From Petaurus breviceps papuanus (taxonomy: Eukaryota > Chordata > Mammalia > Diprotodontia > Petauridae), in the NCBI GenBank assembly GCA_028583685.1, contig JAMXIF010001119.1, positions 3,397,097-3,461,096 on the forward strand: a DNA stretch of 64,000 bases. Reading direction: 5' to 3'. Below the pieces are notes generated by a model that searched no databases, was not told the DNA's origin, and worked only from the letters and a program-made list of their open reading frames with translations. The position numbers and the translations under genes were made by a program. Shown piece after piece: positions 23,400 through 34,189 of the stretch. Every line of letters starts with the position of its first letter. The stretch's first letter is position 1.

Positions 23400-24430
23400 G
23401 CACCTTTTGAGCAATGGAAAAAAAAGTGAAGTAAAAGAAGGCAAGATGAAAAACAGTACAAAAGTATATCTAAAGGACATGAGAAGAAAGAACAGATGTG
23501 GATCGACATCCAAAGAGAAGTTAAGAGATGAGAAACACACAAAGTCAAGAAATTAAGGGAAGGATGAAAAACACCAAAATATCATGAGATATGATAAAAT
23601 AAGGAGTTCACTCAGTTAAGAAAATTAAGGAGAAAGGAAATAACTGAATGTATCTTTAAAATACAATAGTAGTTAATAGCAATACTCAAGGAAATGAAAA
23701 ATATAGAAAATTTACCAATGGATGAAACAAAAGGATTAATATAGGAGGAAACAGAATGGAAGCAAATAAAAGAATTGAAACAGTTGAAATAAAAAGCTCA
23801 AAAATAACTGGAAAAATATTTAAAAGCAATGTTGTTGAAAATGATGATGTATATGACAGAAGATGGATGAAAAATCCTCAAACTTACTACTGTTCTACAA
23901 AGAAGAAAAGAATTGGATGACTATATTTCAGGAAACACTGCAAGAAAATTTCCCAGAACTATCAAAAACAAGTAGTACTCTGTAAGTAGAAAGAATTCCC
24001 AGAAGACTAACAAGGGAAAACTCAAATTTCATCTCACCTAGGGAAACCATTGGCAAATTTCAGATATACAATGGAAAAGGGGAAAAAAATCCTTCTAACA
24101 ATCAGTAGGAAAAAAAGACATCAAATAACAAGAAATATCAATTAGAGTATCTTAAAGATTTTTCTTTTAAAAGCAGAAATGTCAATATATGTAAACTATG
24201 TAAACGTTAAAAACATGGGCCTAGCTAGATCCCAGAATCAACTTCCCAGCAATGCCAGCATTCAGGGTGAACAATTAAAACCACAAAGACCTCAAAGAAT
24301 TTGTGAGTTAAAAAAAAAAAACTTTAAAGGGCTTTTGGAACAGAATTGAAGAAATGGATAGAGAGCTTATAATCTAAGACAATTAATACTTTTTGACATT
24401 GATTAACTAGTTGTTAGGTCCTCTACATTG
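23400..24430 (+). mobile_element. HAL1/L1-like LINE fragment, strongly decayed
   Basis: A purine-rich A-laden stretch with AAGAAAATTTCCCAGAACTA, GGGAAACCATTGGCAAATTT, AAAACATGGGCCTAGCTAGA and ATCAACTTCCCAGC, resembling the ORF1/3' part of marsupial HAL1/L1 elements. No open frame survives. The family is from memory and could be wrong. Confidence 0.5.
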
Positions 24431-24454
24431 TGATAAAAGATACTCACAGTATGA

Positions 24455-24640
24455 AATTGTTGATATGTATATATGTTTATATATATATTATTATATTGGA
24501 CAGTGTGGTCCATAAGGACATGAAGAGTCAGAATAGAATGACTGAACAATAAAAATTATATATATATATATATAATAAATGTATTATATAATATATAAAA
24601 ATTTATATTATATAAATATATAAATATATATATATATATA
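24455..24640. repeat. (TA)n-rich tract
   Basis: Long alternating T/A runs around 24475-24490 and 24555-24640. Confidence 0.8.
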
Positions 24641-24791
24641 TTGCTCTTTTGGGGGGGGCAGTTGGGGTTAAGTGACTTGCCCAAGGTCACATGGCTAGTT
24701 TTTGTGTTAAGTGTCTGAGGTCAGATTTGAACTCAGGTCCTCCTGACTCCAGGGCCGGTGCTCTATTCACTGTGCCACCTAGCCGCCCCCC
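24641..24791 (-). mobile_element. WSINE-type short tRNA SINE
   Basis: GGCAGTTGGGGTTAAGTGAC, GATTTGAACTCAGGTCCTCC, CACTGTGCCACCTAGCCGCC, inserted at the edge of the TA tract. Confidence 0.9.
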
Positions 24792-24944
24792 AAAATTATA
24801 TTTTTAAATTACTGAATGATGCAGTGTTCTAATCCAATGGTGAATGGAACTATTATTTTTGATAAGGCAATGTTTGTTAAATTTTAGAAAATATCACTTC
24901 ATTAATAAGATAAAATATCTGATGATTTTTTTTCACCTGTATAT

Positions 24945-25870
24945 TCTATGAGTCCCTTAAACTCAACCTGTCCAAAATGGAAACTTGTCATCTTTGCCCC
25001 TCCTCCAAATTTCTGTGTCTTTGTTCCTGGCACCACCATCTTTCAAGTCATCCAGACTCATAACCTGAAGCCACCTTTGGATTCTTCTCTCTCTTGCACT
25101 CTTTTGAGCAATACTTTACCAAGTCCTGTGGATCTACCTCACATTTAGGCCCTCATTTCCACTACCACACCCACCAGATTATTTCACACCTCCATCTCCT
25201 CTCACTTAGACTACTGTAATGGTCTCTAAACTTGTCCTCTTGTATCCATAAGCTATCACCTCTAATCCAATCTTCACATTTCTGGTCAATTACTTTTTAC
25301 TGACGTACTAGTCCGATCACAACATTCCTCCAGTGAAAACCCCTTCATTGACTGCCCATTGCCAAATATCCTGTAAAATCCAGATCCTTGAATTCAAGGT
25401 CTTCCAAAGAATAGCACCAACGTTCCCTTCCAGCTTTATCTCCCATTGCTTTCCCGTTCATGACTGCTAAATTGGATGGCTCAGTGCCTCTTAATATCCT
25501 AGCCTCACCAGTCTCCATGCATTTGCTCAAGCCAAAACTCATGCCTGGACTAGGCTCCTCCCCACAGGCCCCCTGCACTCTACTCTGAATGCTGAAGTCC
25601 CTCCTTTACTTCAAGGACCAACGTAGGTGTTCTCTCCTCCATGAAGGCTTTCCTAACACCTCCACCCAGAGCTGAAAATGATCCCTTCTGAAGTGTCCTC
25701 ACCTCTCCTTCACACTGATTTTTGCCCATGTTATCATTGTTATTTCTATGTGTTTTCCCTTACTCTCCCATTGGATGGTAATTTCTTTGAGAAGACAACT
25801 AGATAGCTGTGTATATGTAACATACAGTATGGTGGTGTGTCCACAGTAGGCGGCATCTGAAGTAATATTT
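24945..25870 (+). mobile_element. L2, about 0.9 kb of the 3' part
   Basis: CTTAGACTACTGTAATGGTC, ATCACAACATTCCTCCAGTG, CCTTCATTGACTGCCCATTG, CATGAAGGCTTTCCTAACAC, CACAGTAGGCGGCATCTGAA occur in L2 order. Frames are interrupted. It is the best-preserved plus-strand L2 here. Confidence 0.8.
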
Positions 25871-26112
25871 AAGGCAGTTAGGTGGCTAAATGGATAGGGC
25901 CCGGAGTCAAGAAGAACTGAGTTCAAATCCAGCCTCAGACACTTATTAGGTATGGGATCATGGACAAATAATTTAATCCTGTTTGCCTCAGTTTCCTCTT
26001 TTATAAAATGAGGTGGAGAAGGAATTGGCAAACTACTCCAATAATCTTTGCCAAGAAAACCCAAAATGGGGTCACAGAGAGTCTAGGATGACTAAAAGTG
26101 ACTGAACAACAA
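25871..26112 (+). mobile_element. MAR1-type SINE at the L2 3' end
   Basis: AAGGCAGTTAGGTGGCTAAA, TGAGTTCAAATCCAGCCTCA, CAAAATGGGGTCACAGAGAG. Confidence 0.85.
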
Positions 26113-26137
26113 AATGAATATTTACAATTATTATTAC

Positions 26138-26385
26138 TAATAACAATAACTGGCTTTTATGCAGTGGTTTAAAATTTACAAAGCTCTTTACATATGTTAT
26201 CTCACTGGATCCTCTCAACACCTTATGACCTGTTGTAGATATTATTGTCCCCATTTTACAGATGTGGAAACTGATGTTTAGAGAAGCAGCTTCTCCTACA
26301 ATCACATGGTCAATAAGTACGAGAGACAGGCTTGGAACACAGGTTTCTCCTGACTAAACAGTGTGTGCTTCTCCTATACCATGTT
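26138..26385 (-). mobile_element. MIR-type SINE
   Basis: ACAAAGCTCTTTACATATGT, TATCTCACTGGATCCTCTCA, CCCATTTTACAGATGTGGAA. Confidence 0.75.
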
Positions 26386-26469
26386 GTCTTTCATATTAGT
26401 AACTGACATATATAGTCCTAAGGTTTGTGAAGGTTTCTATATAGAGGATATCACAAAAGACTTTAGCAA

Positions 26470-26565
26470 GCTGTAATGCCTTTAGAAAGCACTAAGATAT
26501 TACCTCATTTGGCCCTCACAACACCCCATGAGCTTTGTACTCTAATTATAATTATCCCCCTTTGA
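26470..26565 (-). mobile_element. MIR-type fragment
   Basis: TACCTCATTTGGCCCTCACA, ACACCCCATGAGCTTTGTAC, ATTATCCCCCTTT. Confidence 0.6.
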
Positions 26566-26819
26566 GGGCATCAAGAAGCCACTGAAAATGGGGGAGAGGG
26601 GATGATGAATAATGATCAACAATGCTGTGCTTTGTGCCGTGGGCATCATTGTCACTGAGGATGGCTGTTGGTAGGAATGGATCTGAATGACAACTGCTCT
26701 GTGCTTTGCTGACACCTGTTTCCACAGCAGCTTCTTCTTCTTCTTCCTCCTCTTCCCCTTACTTCCCCTCCCCCTCCTCATGTTCCCCCCACCCACTTCT
26801 CCAAACTGTTGCTGTGCAG

Positions 26820-26932
26820 GAAACCCCATCCCCATCAGGGGACTAAAACTGCACCAGCAGTATCTCATATACCACGGGCAGGCAGTGAAGTCCATGGAGA
26901 TGAAGTACTCCTATTTCCTCATCAGCAATGAG
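26820..26932 (+). other. Possible exon of unknown gene, 113 bp
   Basis: A long pyrimidine tract (26730-26810) ends in GTTGCTGTGCAG at 26819. After it an open phase reads NPIPIRGLKLHQQYLIYHGQ, then AVKSMEMKYSYFLISNE, ending GAG|GTATAG, a weak donor. The composition looks protein-like, unlike the surrounding repeats. I could not match the peptide to any protein. There is no start codon, and a decayed L1 begins just after. It could be a real exon on the strand opposite MRAS, a pseudoexon, or chance. Confidence 0.3.
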
Positions 26933-27044
26933 GTATAGAAATGTAAACTACTGCAATCACTTATGGGAACAAACTGTTAACATGGAATAAAAGTTACACT
27001 ACTGAATATATCCTTTGACTCGATGTACCCACTGATACAACTAG

Positions 27045-27290
27045 GGCAGCTAGGTAGCACAGTGGATAGAGTACCAGCCATGGAGTCAGGACAACTTGAG
27101 TTTAAATATGACCTCAGCCACTTACTAGCTGTGTGACCCTGGACAAGTCACTTTACCCTGTGTGCCTCAGTTTCTTCATCTGTAAAATGAGCTGGAGAAG
27201 GAAATGACAAACCACTCCAGTCTCTTTGCCAAGAAAACTCCAAATGGGGTCACAGAAATTTTGACATGACTGAAAAAACTGAACAGGTGA
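27045..27290 (+). mobile_element. MAR1-type SINE
   Basis: GGCAGCTAGGTAGCACAGTG, CATCTGTAAAATGAGCTGGA, CAAATGGGGTCACAGAAATT. Flanks ACCCACTGATA / ACCCATTGATA fit a mutated duplication. Confidence 0.88.
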
Positions 27291-27339
27291 ACACCCATTG
27301 ATAGGATTACATTCTAAACATTAAAAGAATAAAAACAAT

Positions 27340-27520
27340 GTGTAACAATGGAAAGAGCACTGGTTTTGGACCCTCATTCAGTTCCTACTTCTCTTGCTTA
27401 CTACATGTGTGACCTTAAGCAAGTCACTTAACCTCTCTAGGCTTTAGTTTCCTCACCTGTCAAATGACGGTGTTGAACCAGATGAACTCTAACATTCCTT
27501 TCAGCTCTAAAGCTACAATT
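27340..27520 (+). mobile_element. MIR/THER1-type SINE
   Basis: TGGAAAGAGCACTGGTTTTG, AAGCAAGTCACTTAACCTCT, CACCTGTCAAATGACGGTGT, CCTTTCAGCTCTAAAGCTAC. Confidence 0.75.
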
Positions 27521-28095
27521 TATGAACTCTCTGGCAAAAATACTCACATCTGACTTATTTTCAATAGCAAAAAAACTCCGCCCAAACTAAAACCAAAACA
27601 AAACAACCCAAACTAGGACCACCTTGAATGTCCAGTTATTAGGGAATAGCAGATCGTATTGAGGTGTACCACCATAACAGAACCTGACCTTAAAATGATA
27701 AATATGGAAGAACACAACAGAACATTGAAAGGCAAAGTGATGAAGAATGAAGACATCAGAAGTAGAAGGACACACACGGTGACTACAACTATTAAAATAG
27801 TTTGATTTATATGATTATATATTTATAATTGTATGATTATAAAATATAATAACAAGCAAACTTTACAAGTATACAAATTGAAAAGAGCCCAGGAGACACT
27901 GAGTAATGTGATGCTTATTTTGTTAATGGTTTGTATCTTTTTTCTTTAATCAAATGGAAAGAGTGGGTTGGCTTTTTTGGTTTGTTTTATTTGGGATTTT
28001 ATTCCTCATTTTATTTATATGATTCATGTTTGTTATGCTTGTTATTAAGTTTATAACACAAATGACTTTTAAAAGACAAACAAAAGTGAACTTTT

Positions 28096-28354
28096 GGAAC
28101 ACTTTATAACTGGTCCCTTAGCAACTATTCCTTTTCTGTCCTACTTCTGATATTGCCCTAAGAGTGAAGCCATTTAGTATAACAGACCAGAGACTGTTTT
28201 CTAAAAGGACCAACATTACTTCTAGAATTAACCACTGAAGAATATCTATGGAAAACTTTAGAGAAATAGGTGGATTGACCATAGTATTCAATAATTTGGT
28301 ACTTAGTTATCACCAGTGGCATACTAGTAGATGTTTAACCAACAGCTCTCACGA
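28096..28354. other. Unclassified DNA
   Basis: No gene or repeat recognised. Confidence 0.3.
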
Positions 28355-28530
28355 ACCATCTCCAGTCATCCTGATTTATATCTGGCCACTGGACCCAGAC
28401 GGCTCCGGAGGAGAGAGTGGAGTGAGGCTGATGACTTTGCACAGCCTTTCCTCACTTAGATACAATTCACTTGCATGTCATGGCTTCACCTTCCAGATGT
28501 CATGATCCTCTCCGAGAACAAACAACAAAC
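28355..28530 (+). mobile_element. LINE-tailed marsupial repeat
   Basis: CCATCTCCAGTCATCCTGAT, CTGGCCACTGGACCCAGACG, GGAGTGAGGCTGATGACTTT, ending CATGATCCTCTCCGAGAACA and AACAACAAAC. The last part resembles the tails at 48.5 kb and, in reverse, at 4.25 and 40.3 kb. Confidence 0.6.
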
Positions 28531-28747
28531 AACTCTCAAAAGGAAAAACTATACACATGATCCATTTTTTACATTTATTCACCATTATCAATATCTCATC
28601 ACTTTCTTAAAATCTAAACTATCAACAAAACAGTGAATCAAGCCCTGATGTGTAGCATATTTCCAAGGTGGAAATGCTCACATTGAAAAGCTGGCTCCAG
28701 AAAACCACTGATTATACAGCCCATCTGTATTATTACTTTTGCTTTGC

Positions 28748-28792
28748 TTTTTTTGTTTTGCCTTTTTGGAGGGCAATTGGGGTTAAGTATGT
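28748..28792 (-). mobile_element. WSINE 3' fragment
   Basis: GCCTTTTTGGAGGGCAATTG GGGTTAAG is the SINE end in reverse. It is bordered by TATTATTACTTTT and TATTATGACTTTT, a near-exact duplication. Confidence 0.7.
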
Positions 28793-28805
28793 ATTATGAC
28801 TTTTG

Positions 28806-29040
28806 ATGTGCATGTTGCTGTTATTCAGTCATGTCCAACTACGCAGCATGACCCCATTTGGGACTTTCTTACCAAAGATACTGGAGTGTTTTGCCATTTC
28901 CTTCTCCAGTTCATTTTACATATGAGGAAACTGAGGCAAACAGAGTTAAGTGACTTGCCCAGGGTCCCATAGCTAGTAAGTGTGTGAGACTAGATTTGAA
29001 CTCAGGAAAATGAGTGATTCCTGACTCCATGTCTGCCACC
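28806..29040 (-). mobile_element. MAR1-type SINE
   Basis: TTATTCAGTCATGTCCAACT, CATGACCCCATTTGGGACTT, TTGCCATTTCCTTCTCCAGT, AGTGACTTGCCCAGGGTCCC. Confidence 0.85.
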
Positions 29041-29254
29041 ACCTTGCTGTACACAGGTATGTCGTATCTGCTTGACTAGACCCTGAACTCTCCTTATCTG
29101 AGAGAAGTGTGGTTTTACTTTGGCAGTGGAAAAGTCCAGCACAGCGTTGATCATTTAGCAGAAGTGATAACAATCAGGCAACCTAAGCATTTAACAAATA
29201 TTTCTACTAAAAGAAAAGATGTGTTCAATGGCTCAGGTATTTTTTTCCCCAGAA

Positions 29255-29325
29255 TCAGGAGGATGGAGTAGGTGATCTCCAGAGATTAGAAGGCCTCTCA
29301 ACCCTAGAATTTTATGATTCCAAAT
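29255..29325 (+). mobile_element. MIR/THER1-type 3' fragment
   Basis: GTAGGTGATCTCCAGAGATT, GGCCTCTCAACCCTAGAATT. Confidence 0.5.
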
Positions 29326-29429
29326 AGGATCATCCTCTGGAATCATTCCTGACCTTGAGCTTTTCTCAATGTTTGCCCTCACTCTGACTCCTTCTGATGT
29401 CAATCAAATGCCTTTTGACACCTCCACCA

Positions 29430-30000
29430 TGTGCTAAGGATACTGAGTCATAAATGAAACAATCTCTGCTAGAAAGGAGTTTATAGCCCGTTGAGTAAAA
29501 AACCATACACATATATTTGTTGTGGTTGTTGTTTAGTCATTCAGTCGAATCTGACTCTTTGTGATCCCAAGGACCACATTGTCCATGCAGTTTTCTTGGT
29601 AAAGATACCCTAATGGTTGCCATTTCCTTCTCCAGTGGATTATGGCAAATAGAAGTTAAGTAACTTGCCCAGGGTCACATAGCTAATAAGTGTCTGAAGT
29701 TGCATTTGAACTCAGGTCTTTTTAATTCCATGTCTAGTTTTCTATCCACTGAACCACCCAGCAGCCTCCTATACACATATATAAGTATAAACAAAATATA
29801 TGCAAAGTAAATTTCTTCTTAACGGATGTGTTAGAATAAATGTATTGGCATACTTCATCTAAAGTTTCCCTGGTAGATGCCATTTCAAATTAATTCAAGG
29901 GACATTGAGTGTAAGGCACTGCATGAGGGACTGGGATTATACAGACTACCCCTCTCCCCAAATAGTCACTTCCCTCAAGGAGCCTGCATTCTACTGTTTT
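29430..30000 (-). mobile_element. L2 pieces, interrupted by a SINE
   Basis: CTAGAAAGGAGTTTATAGCC before the SINE and CATTGAGTGTAAGGCACTGC with CTCAAGGAGCCTGCATTCTA after it. Probably two L2 fragments. Confidence 0.5.
29517..29770 (-). mobile_element. MAR1-type SINE
   Basis: TTGTTTAGTCATTCAGTCGA, TTGTGATCCCAAGGACCACA, AGTAACTTGCCCAGGGTCAC. Exact 12-bp duplication ATACACATATAT at 29505-29516 and 29771-29782. Confidence 0.9.
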
Positions 30001-30240
30001 CTAACATCATCATTGACACATTATCACTAAAACCTGGTAGAAGGCAAGAAGCAGAACTCCAACGTCATACAGCTGATGGCCCATTAATAACATTGTTTGC
30101 TATTCAATTCAATAATCACTTATTGAGTGCTGTGGAGGTGCTAAGCCATGGGGAGCCAAATGCTTTGGGCCCATCCCTGGACTTTAGATTCTTCATCTGT
30201 AAAATGAGCAACGTGGACTAGGTCATCTGAAGGCACCTCC

Positions 30241-30400
30241 TTATATAGCCCATCTGTATTGTTATTTTGATGTGTATGTTGTTATTCAGTCATGTCCAAC
30301 TACACAGCATGACCCTATTTGGGACTTTCTTAGCAAAGATAATGGAGTGGTTTGCCATTTCCTTCTCCAGTTCATTTTACATATGAGGAAACTGAGGCTT
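30241..30400 (-). mobile_element. MAR1-type SINE 3' half with unusual extension
   Basis: Carries TATAGCCCATCTGTATTGTT before GATGTGTATGTTGTTATTCA, then the usual SINE 3' half. The same extension sits next to the copy at 28.8 kb. Confidence 0.75.
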
Positions 30401-30611
30401 ACAATCCTATGCTCCTTTGATGTTGTTTACCAAACACTGTTTTTCTGAAGCCAATTAATCAACCGGATTTATTAATCACTTGCTATGTGTTAAGCTCTGT
30501 ACTAAGTTCTGGGGATTCAAAGACTCCTCGTCCTCTATATTAGAATATACTGTATTGTGTTATACTATATTACATTCTACATTAGCAAATACTATATTAG
30601 TACGTAATGTA

Positions 30612-30831
30612 TTAGAGCACCAGTCCTGGAGTCAGGATGACATCTTCAAATCTGACCTCAGACACTCACTAGATGTGTGACCCTGAGCAAGTCACTTAAC
30701 TCTATTTGCCTCAGTTTCCTCATCTGTCAAATTAGCTGGAGAAGGAAGTGGCAAACCACTCCACTTCAGTACATTTACAAGGAAAACACCACAAGGGGTC
30801 ATGAAGAGTTGGACAGAACTGAAACAAGTGA
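30612..30831 (+). mobile_element. MAR1-type SINE
   Basis: AGAGCACCAGTCCTGGAGTC, GTGTGACCCTGAGCAAGTCA, CACAAGGGGTCATGAAGAGT. Confidence 0.85.
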
Positions 30832-31310
30832 GCATTAGTTGGGGCAAGGGGAAGGGGGAATGTGGAAGCAAGCAGGGAGGAAGCTGGGAAATGCCTCATG
30901 GTGAAGATGAGGCTTGACTGGCATAGGCTGATGCGGTAGATCACTTGAGTCCAGAAGTTCTGAGTTATAGGGGAGCTGAAGCTGATTGGTTATCAGCACT
31001 CTTCACTGGGTCCAACAAGCCAAAGCTTATGAGTCAATCAGCAGTTAGACTGGGCCTGTGAGGAGCTACTGCCTTTCCAGTCTGAGCAAAATAGAGAGAT
31101 TCCTCCCTTCCCCACACCATCTCCCCGCCCCCATAGGCAAGAGGTTGGGGGGTGGGAGAGGGTTGAACTGATTCTTCAAGGAAGCCAGGAGTGGGAGGTG
31201 AGATGGGAGAACGTTCCAGGCATGTGGGCTGGCCAATGAAAGGCCACTAATTCAGGAGATTGAATGCTGTGTGAGAGGAATCCCAAGAAGGCCAGTTAGG
31301 CTGGGTATGC
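30832..31310 (-). mobile_element. L2 fragment interrupted by a 7SL-derived insertion
   Basis: GGGAAATGCCTCATGGTGAA, GATGAGGCTTGACTG on the left and TTGAACTGATTCTTCAAGGA, AGCCAGGAGTGGGAGG, AACGTTCCAGGCATGTGG on the right together give a continuous L2 stretch. Confidence 0.6.
30921..31162 (+). pseudogene. 7SL (SRP) RNA-derived retrosequence
   Basis: CTTGAGTCCAGAAGTTCTGA (from 30944) matches 7SL RNA CTTGAGTCCAGGAGTTCTGG. GGCCTGTGAGGAGCTACTGC and CTGAGCAAAATAGAGAGAT (near 31054-31100) match the 7SL 3' part (CGCCTGTGAATAGCCACTGC, CTGAGCAACATAGCGAGAC). The middle is shortened and diverged and the first about 45 bases of 7SL are missing. The last about 60 bases (31104-31162) are not 7SL. Flanks TTGACTG (30914-30920) and TTGAACTG (31163-31170) fit a target duplication within L2. 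It lacks the internal promoter region, so it is almost surely silent. Confidence 0.75.
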
Positions 31311-32855
31311 CTGCACTAGCAATTGCTTTGCACTGGGACATTTGCCAGGGTGGGGTGTCTCTTTGTTGGAGGGTAGATTCTGAAACTTTTTTGTTCCCCC
31401 CCAAAAAGGATGGTGCTAGCAACCTAGATCTCCAGCTCTACTGAAATCTTTCATTCTAATCTTGCTTCCTTCTTCCATTGCTAGTACAATTAATTTTGCT
31501 TTTTATGATCTTCACATCCCAGCTTGAACCATTCCCCTGACCTTCTCTCTCCCACAAGCACATAAGAAAGAGTGCAATGATCTCACTCATATCCTTAAAG
31601 GCTTTGCTGATTTTAAAAATCATTTTCAAATTTGATTTTCTACAACACTGCAAATACTCTGCCAAGTATTTCATATGCTAGTATTAAGGCTGGCTTTCTA
31701 TATAGACCATTAAAGTGAAATCCTGTAAATTACTGAAGACTTCCAGGTTAGTGGGGTGAATGAGAGTACTGTGGAGTGAAGGGACAGAAGGTAATTTAGG
31801 GGGTACCCTCAAGAGCCAGTCAAGAGGTTCCCTAGAGATTTGCCTGCCAGGCTAGGCTATGGCAAATAGCTAGGTAACCTGGGAGATGATCCTTCTGGTA
31901 TTTTTGCCAGAAGTTGCAACTAGCCAGGGTATTTAGGGCAGTCAAACTAGGGAATGAACCTGGCATGTGATTGTTTAACATTTTGCCAAATACCCCTGTT
32001 TGCCCAGGCTAACCTATAGTTAGTGAGGAGCAGAGAGAGTAAGTATATGGTGAGAATGTGGGCAAGAAGCATTTAAAAGCATTACTTTGAGAGGGGAGCC
32101 AGACTGCCTCAGGGGACCTCAACCAGACTGTCTAAGGGGACCATGATGCCAAAAAATTTAAGAATTCCTGTCTGAATTAGATTATCCTAAACAAGATTGT
32201 CTATAAGGTCCCTTCTGATTTCATGCAAACACAGTAGACAGTTTTCTCACCTTAAATATCATGATAATCCTCAGAAACTGTTCCTACCCTGAATCCATGA
32301 AAGAGGGTTGAAATTTAACTTTTTTCTTTCCTTCTTCAATGAAAAAAAAAACAACTCAACCACTAAGTCTGCATTTAAAATTATTGTCATTTGCTCTCCA
32401 CCCCTATCCCTATTGACAGTCATAATTGAAAAAATCTGCTAATTTAGCTACACCCAGAGATCTCTTGAACTAAATGCTAAGAAGGGCAGAGTACTGTTAA
32501 GTGAATGCAATGGCTATTAGAAGCTGTTAAAAGACAATTCAGTTCATGCACATTTTCCATAAATAACTAAAAAATGGCTTGACATTTTTATTATTTTGGA
32601 TTTACTGAGCAATACTGTCAGAGTTTTTTTTGCCATCCAATAAGAACAGCTGCCAAGTTGAGGTCAATTTCACTTTGAACCTTCATTCAGGTCAGTTTAC
32701 AAGTCAAGAAACAGATAAATTGGGAAAACATTGCAGTTATTTCCTCCCCCCCAAGTTATCCTTCCCTCTTCCCGACCCAAACTCTTGCTTCTTGCCTTGG
32801 GGAAGAATAAAAAAGCACTGCCCAGTGGGGTGAAGAGAAACCCCAGATTAATGAT
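31311..32855. other. Unclassified, largely repeat-free DNA
   Basis: No gene recognised. The block 32340-32855 holds an E-box CAGCTG (near 32648) and an A/T-rich CATAAATAACTAAAAAATGG stretch near 32557-32576 of the MEF2/SRF type. Short ORFs match nothing known. Confidence 0.3.
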
Positions 32856-32859
32856 AATG

Positions 32860-33205
32860 GGCAACTGACTTTCTGTCCCTGGTCCACACTTTCCTCATTT
32901 AGAAAATGAGAGGATTATCATACTTTAGATTCTCTAATATTCTTCCCATCTACAAATCTATGATCCTACAAAATCAGCCAGTTGGACAGTTGCCTTTTCC
33001 TTCACCATAATGAGACTGGCACAGCGGAAAGAGTGATTTAAATCAGAAGACCTGGGTTCAAATTCTGGTTCTGCCATTGCTATGTGTGTTACCTTGGACA
33101 AGTCACTTAACATCTTTGGGTCTCAGTTTTCTCATCTATAAGAAAAGGGGATTGAAACAAAGTCCCAAAGTACTATCAAGTTCTAATATTCTATGATTCT
33201 TAATC
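32860..33205 (+). mobile_element. Two MIR/THER1-type SINE copies
   Basis: First to about 32968: TTCCTCATTTAGAAAATGAG, ACAAATCTATGATCCTAC. Second from 33015: GGAAAGAGTGATTTAAATCA, AAGTCACTTAACATCTTTGG, TAATATTCTATGATTCTTAA. Confidence 0.7.
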
Positions 33206-33654
33206 TCTAAATTGAACAATATTTTCTACTTTATGACATAAAAAATAAAAAATCCTAAGATCAGTTATATTGCTTGTGATTTGGATTTGACTCTTGATTT
33301 TTCCCCATTTCTGTGGCCCTATATTTTAAAAGTTTTCCCATTTCTGCTTTAAGAGCTCTATCAAACAACATCAATGATTTCCTGAAGTGCTGCACGTAAC
33401 TGATAAGAAGTTAGTTTATCAAACCATGATAACATTTTTCCTGAGTTCTCCATAGGCTTTTACACAGAGACCATATTCATTTTTACCCTCTGTCTTCAAT
33501 CTATCTCAAAAAGCCTGATAATGTGGCACTTTTAGCTAATGAACTCTTCTGGATATCTGGAACGATGGCCTAGTCATTGGGACCCCTCACGTCTTTAGTG
33601 GGGTCAATAAAAACCCTTCAGGAAATAGTAACTCATTAAATGGTATTATCAATA
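33206..33654. other. Unclassified DNA
   Basis: No gene or repeat recognised. Confidence 0.3.
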
Positions 33655-33828
33655 AGTGTGTCAGTTATAGAATCAGAGGACCTAGTTTTAAATCCCATCT
33701 CTTACACCACCTGGGTGATGTAAGGCAAATATTTAACTTCCCTGGGCCTCAGTATCTTCATCTGTAAAATAAGGATGATGGATTAGATAACCTCTAAGTT
33801 CCCTTTTGACTTCATATCTATGATCTAG
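33655..33828 (+). mobile_element. MIR/THER1-type SINE
   Basis: AATCAGAGGACCTAGTTTTA, CCCTGGGCCTCAGTATCTTC, ATCTGTAAAATAAGGATGAT, ATATCTATGATC. Confidence 0.7.
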
Positions 33829-33849
33829 GATGTTCTGTAATATGCCTGT

Positions 33850-34145
33850 AATTATGCATTATATATGTATGTATATAATACCTATATATATGTAATTCTG
33901 TATTATACCCCATTCTCACCTCTGCCTTTTAAAACTCTCCAGTTTTCTTCAAATTTCACCTCTCATCCTCCCCTTAAGGCCTTTACTGATTCTTCCTGGC
34001 TACTAGTGCCTTTCCCTTCCCCATTACCTAGAATTTATTTTGTATATACATTTATATAGGCAAGTGTTGTCTTCTCTCAGCTCCTGTATCCTCAGGTGCT
34101 GAACAAACACATAGGCACTTAATAAATGCTATTGATTAATTGATC
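33850..34145 (+). mobile_element. L2 3' part with TA-rich start
   Basis: After a TATATGTATGTATATAAT run: TTCACCTCTCATCCTCCCCT, TAAGGCCTTTACTGATTCTT, AGGCACTTAATAAATGCTAT. Confidence 0.6.
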
Positions 34146-34189
34146 CTGTGCTCTTACAATTTAACATGTTTATTTATTATGTAGCACAT

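Larger units (their letters stand above)
26940..28095 (+). mobile_element. L1 3' part, decayed, with two SINEs inside
   Basis: ATATCCTTTGACTCGATGTA before the first SINE; TTCAATAGCAAAAAAACTCC, TTATTAGGGAATAGCAGATC and GTGACTACAACTATTAAAAT after the second follow L1 order. Ends in T-rich and AT-rich DNA. Confidence 0.5.
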
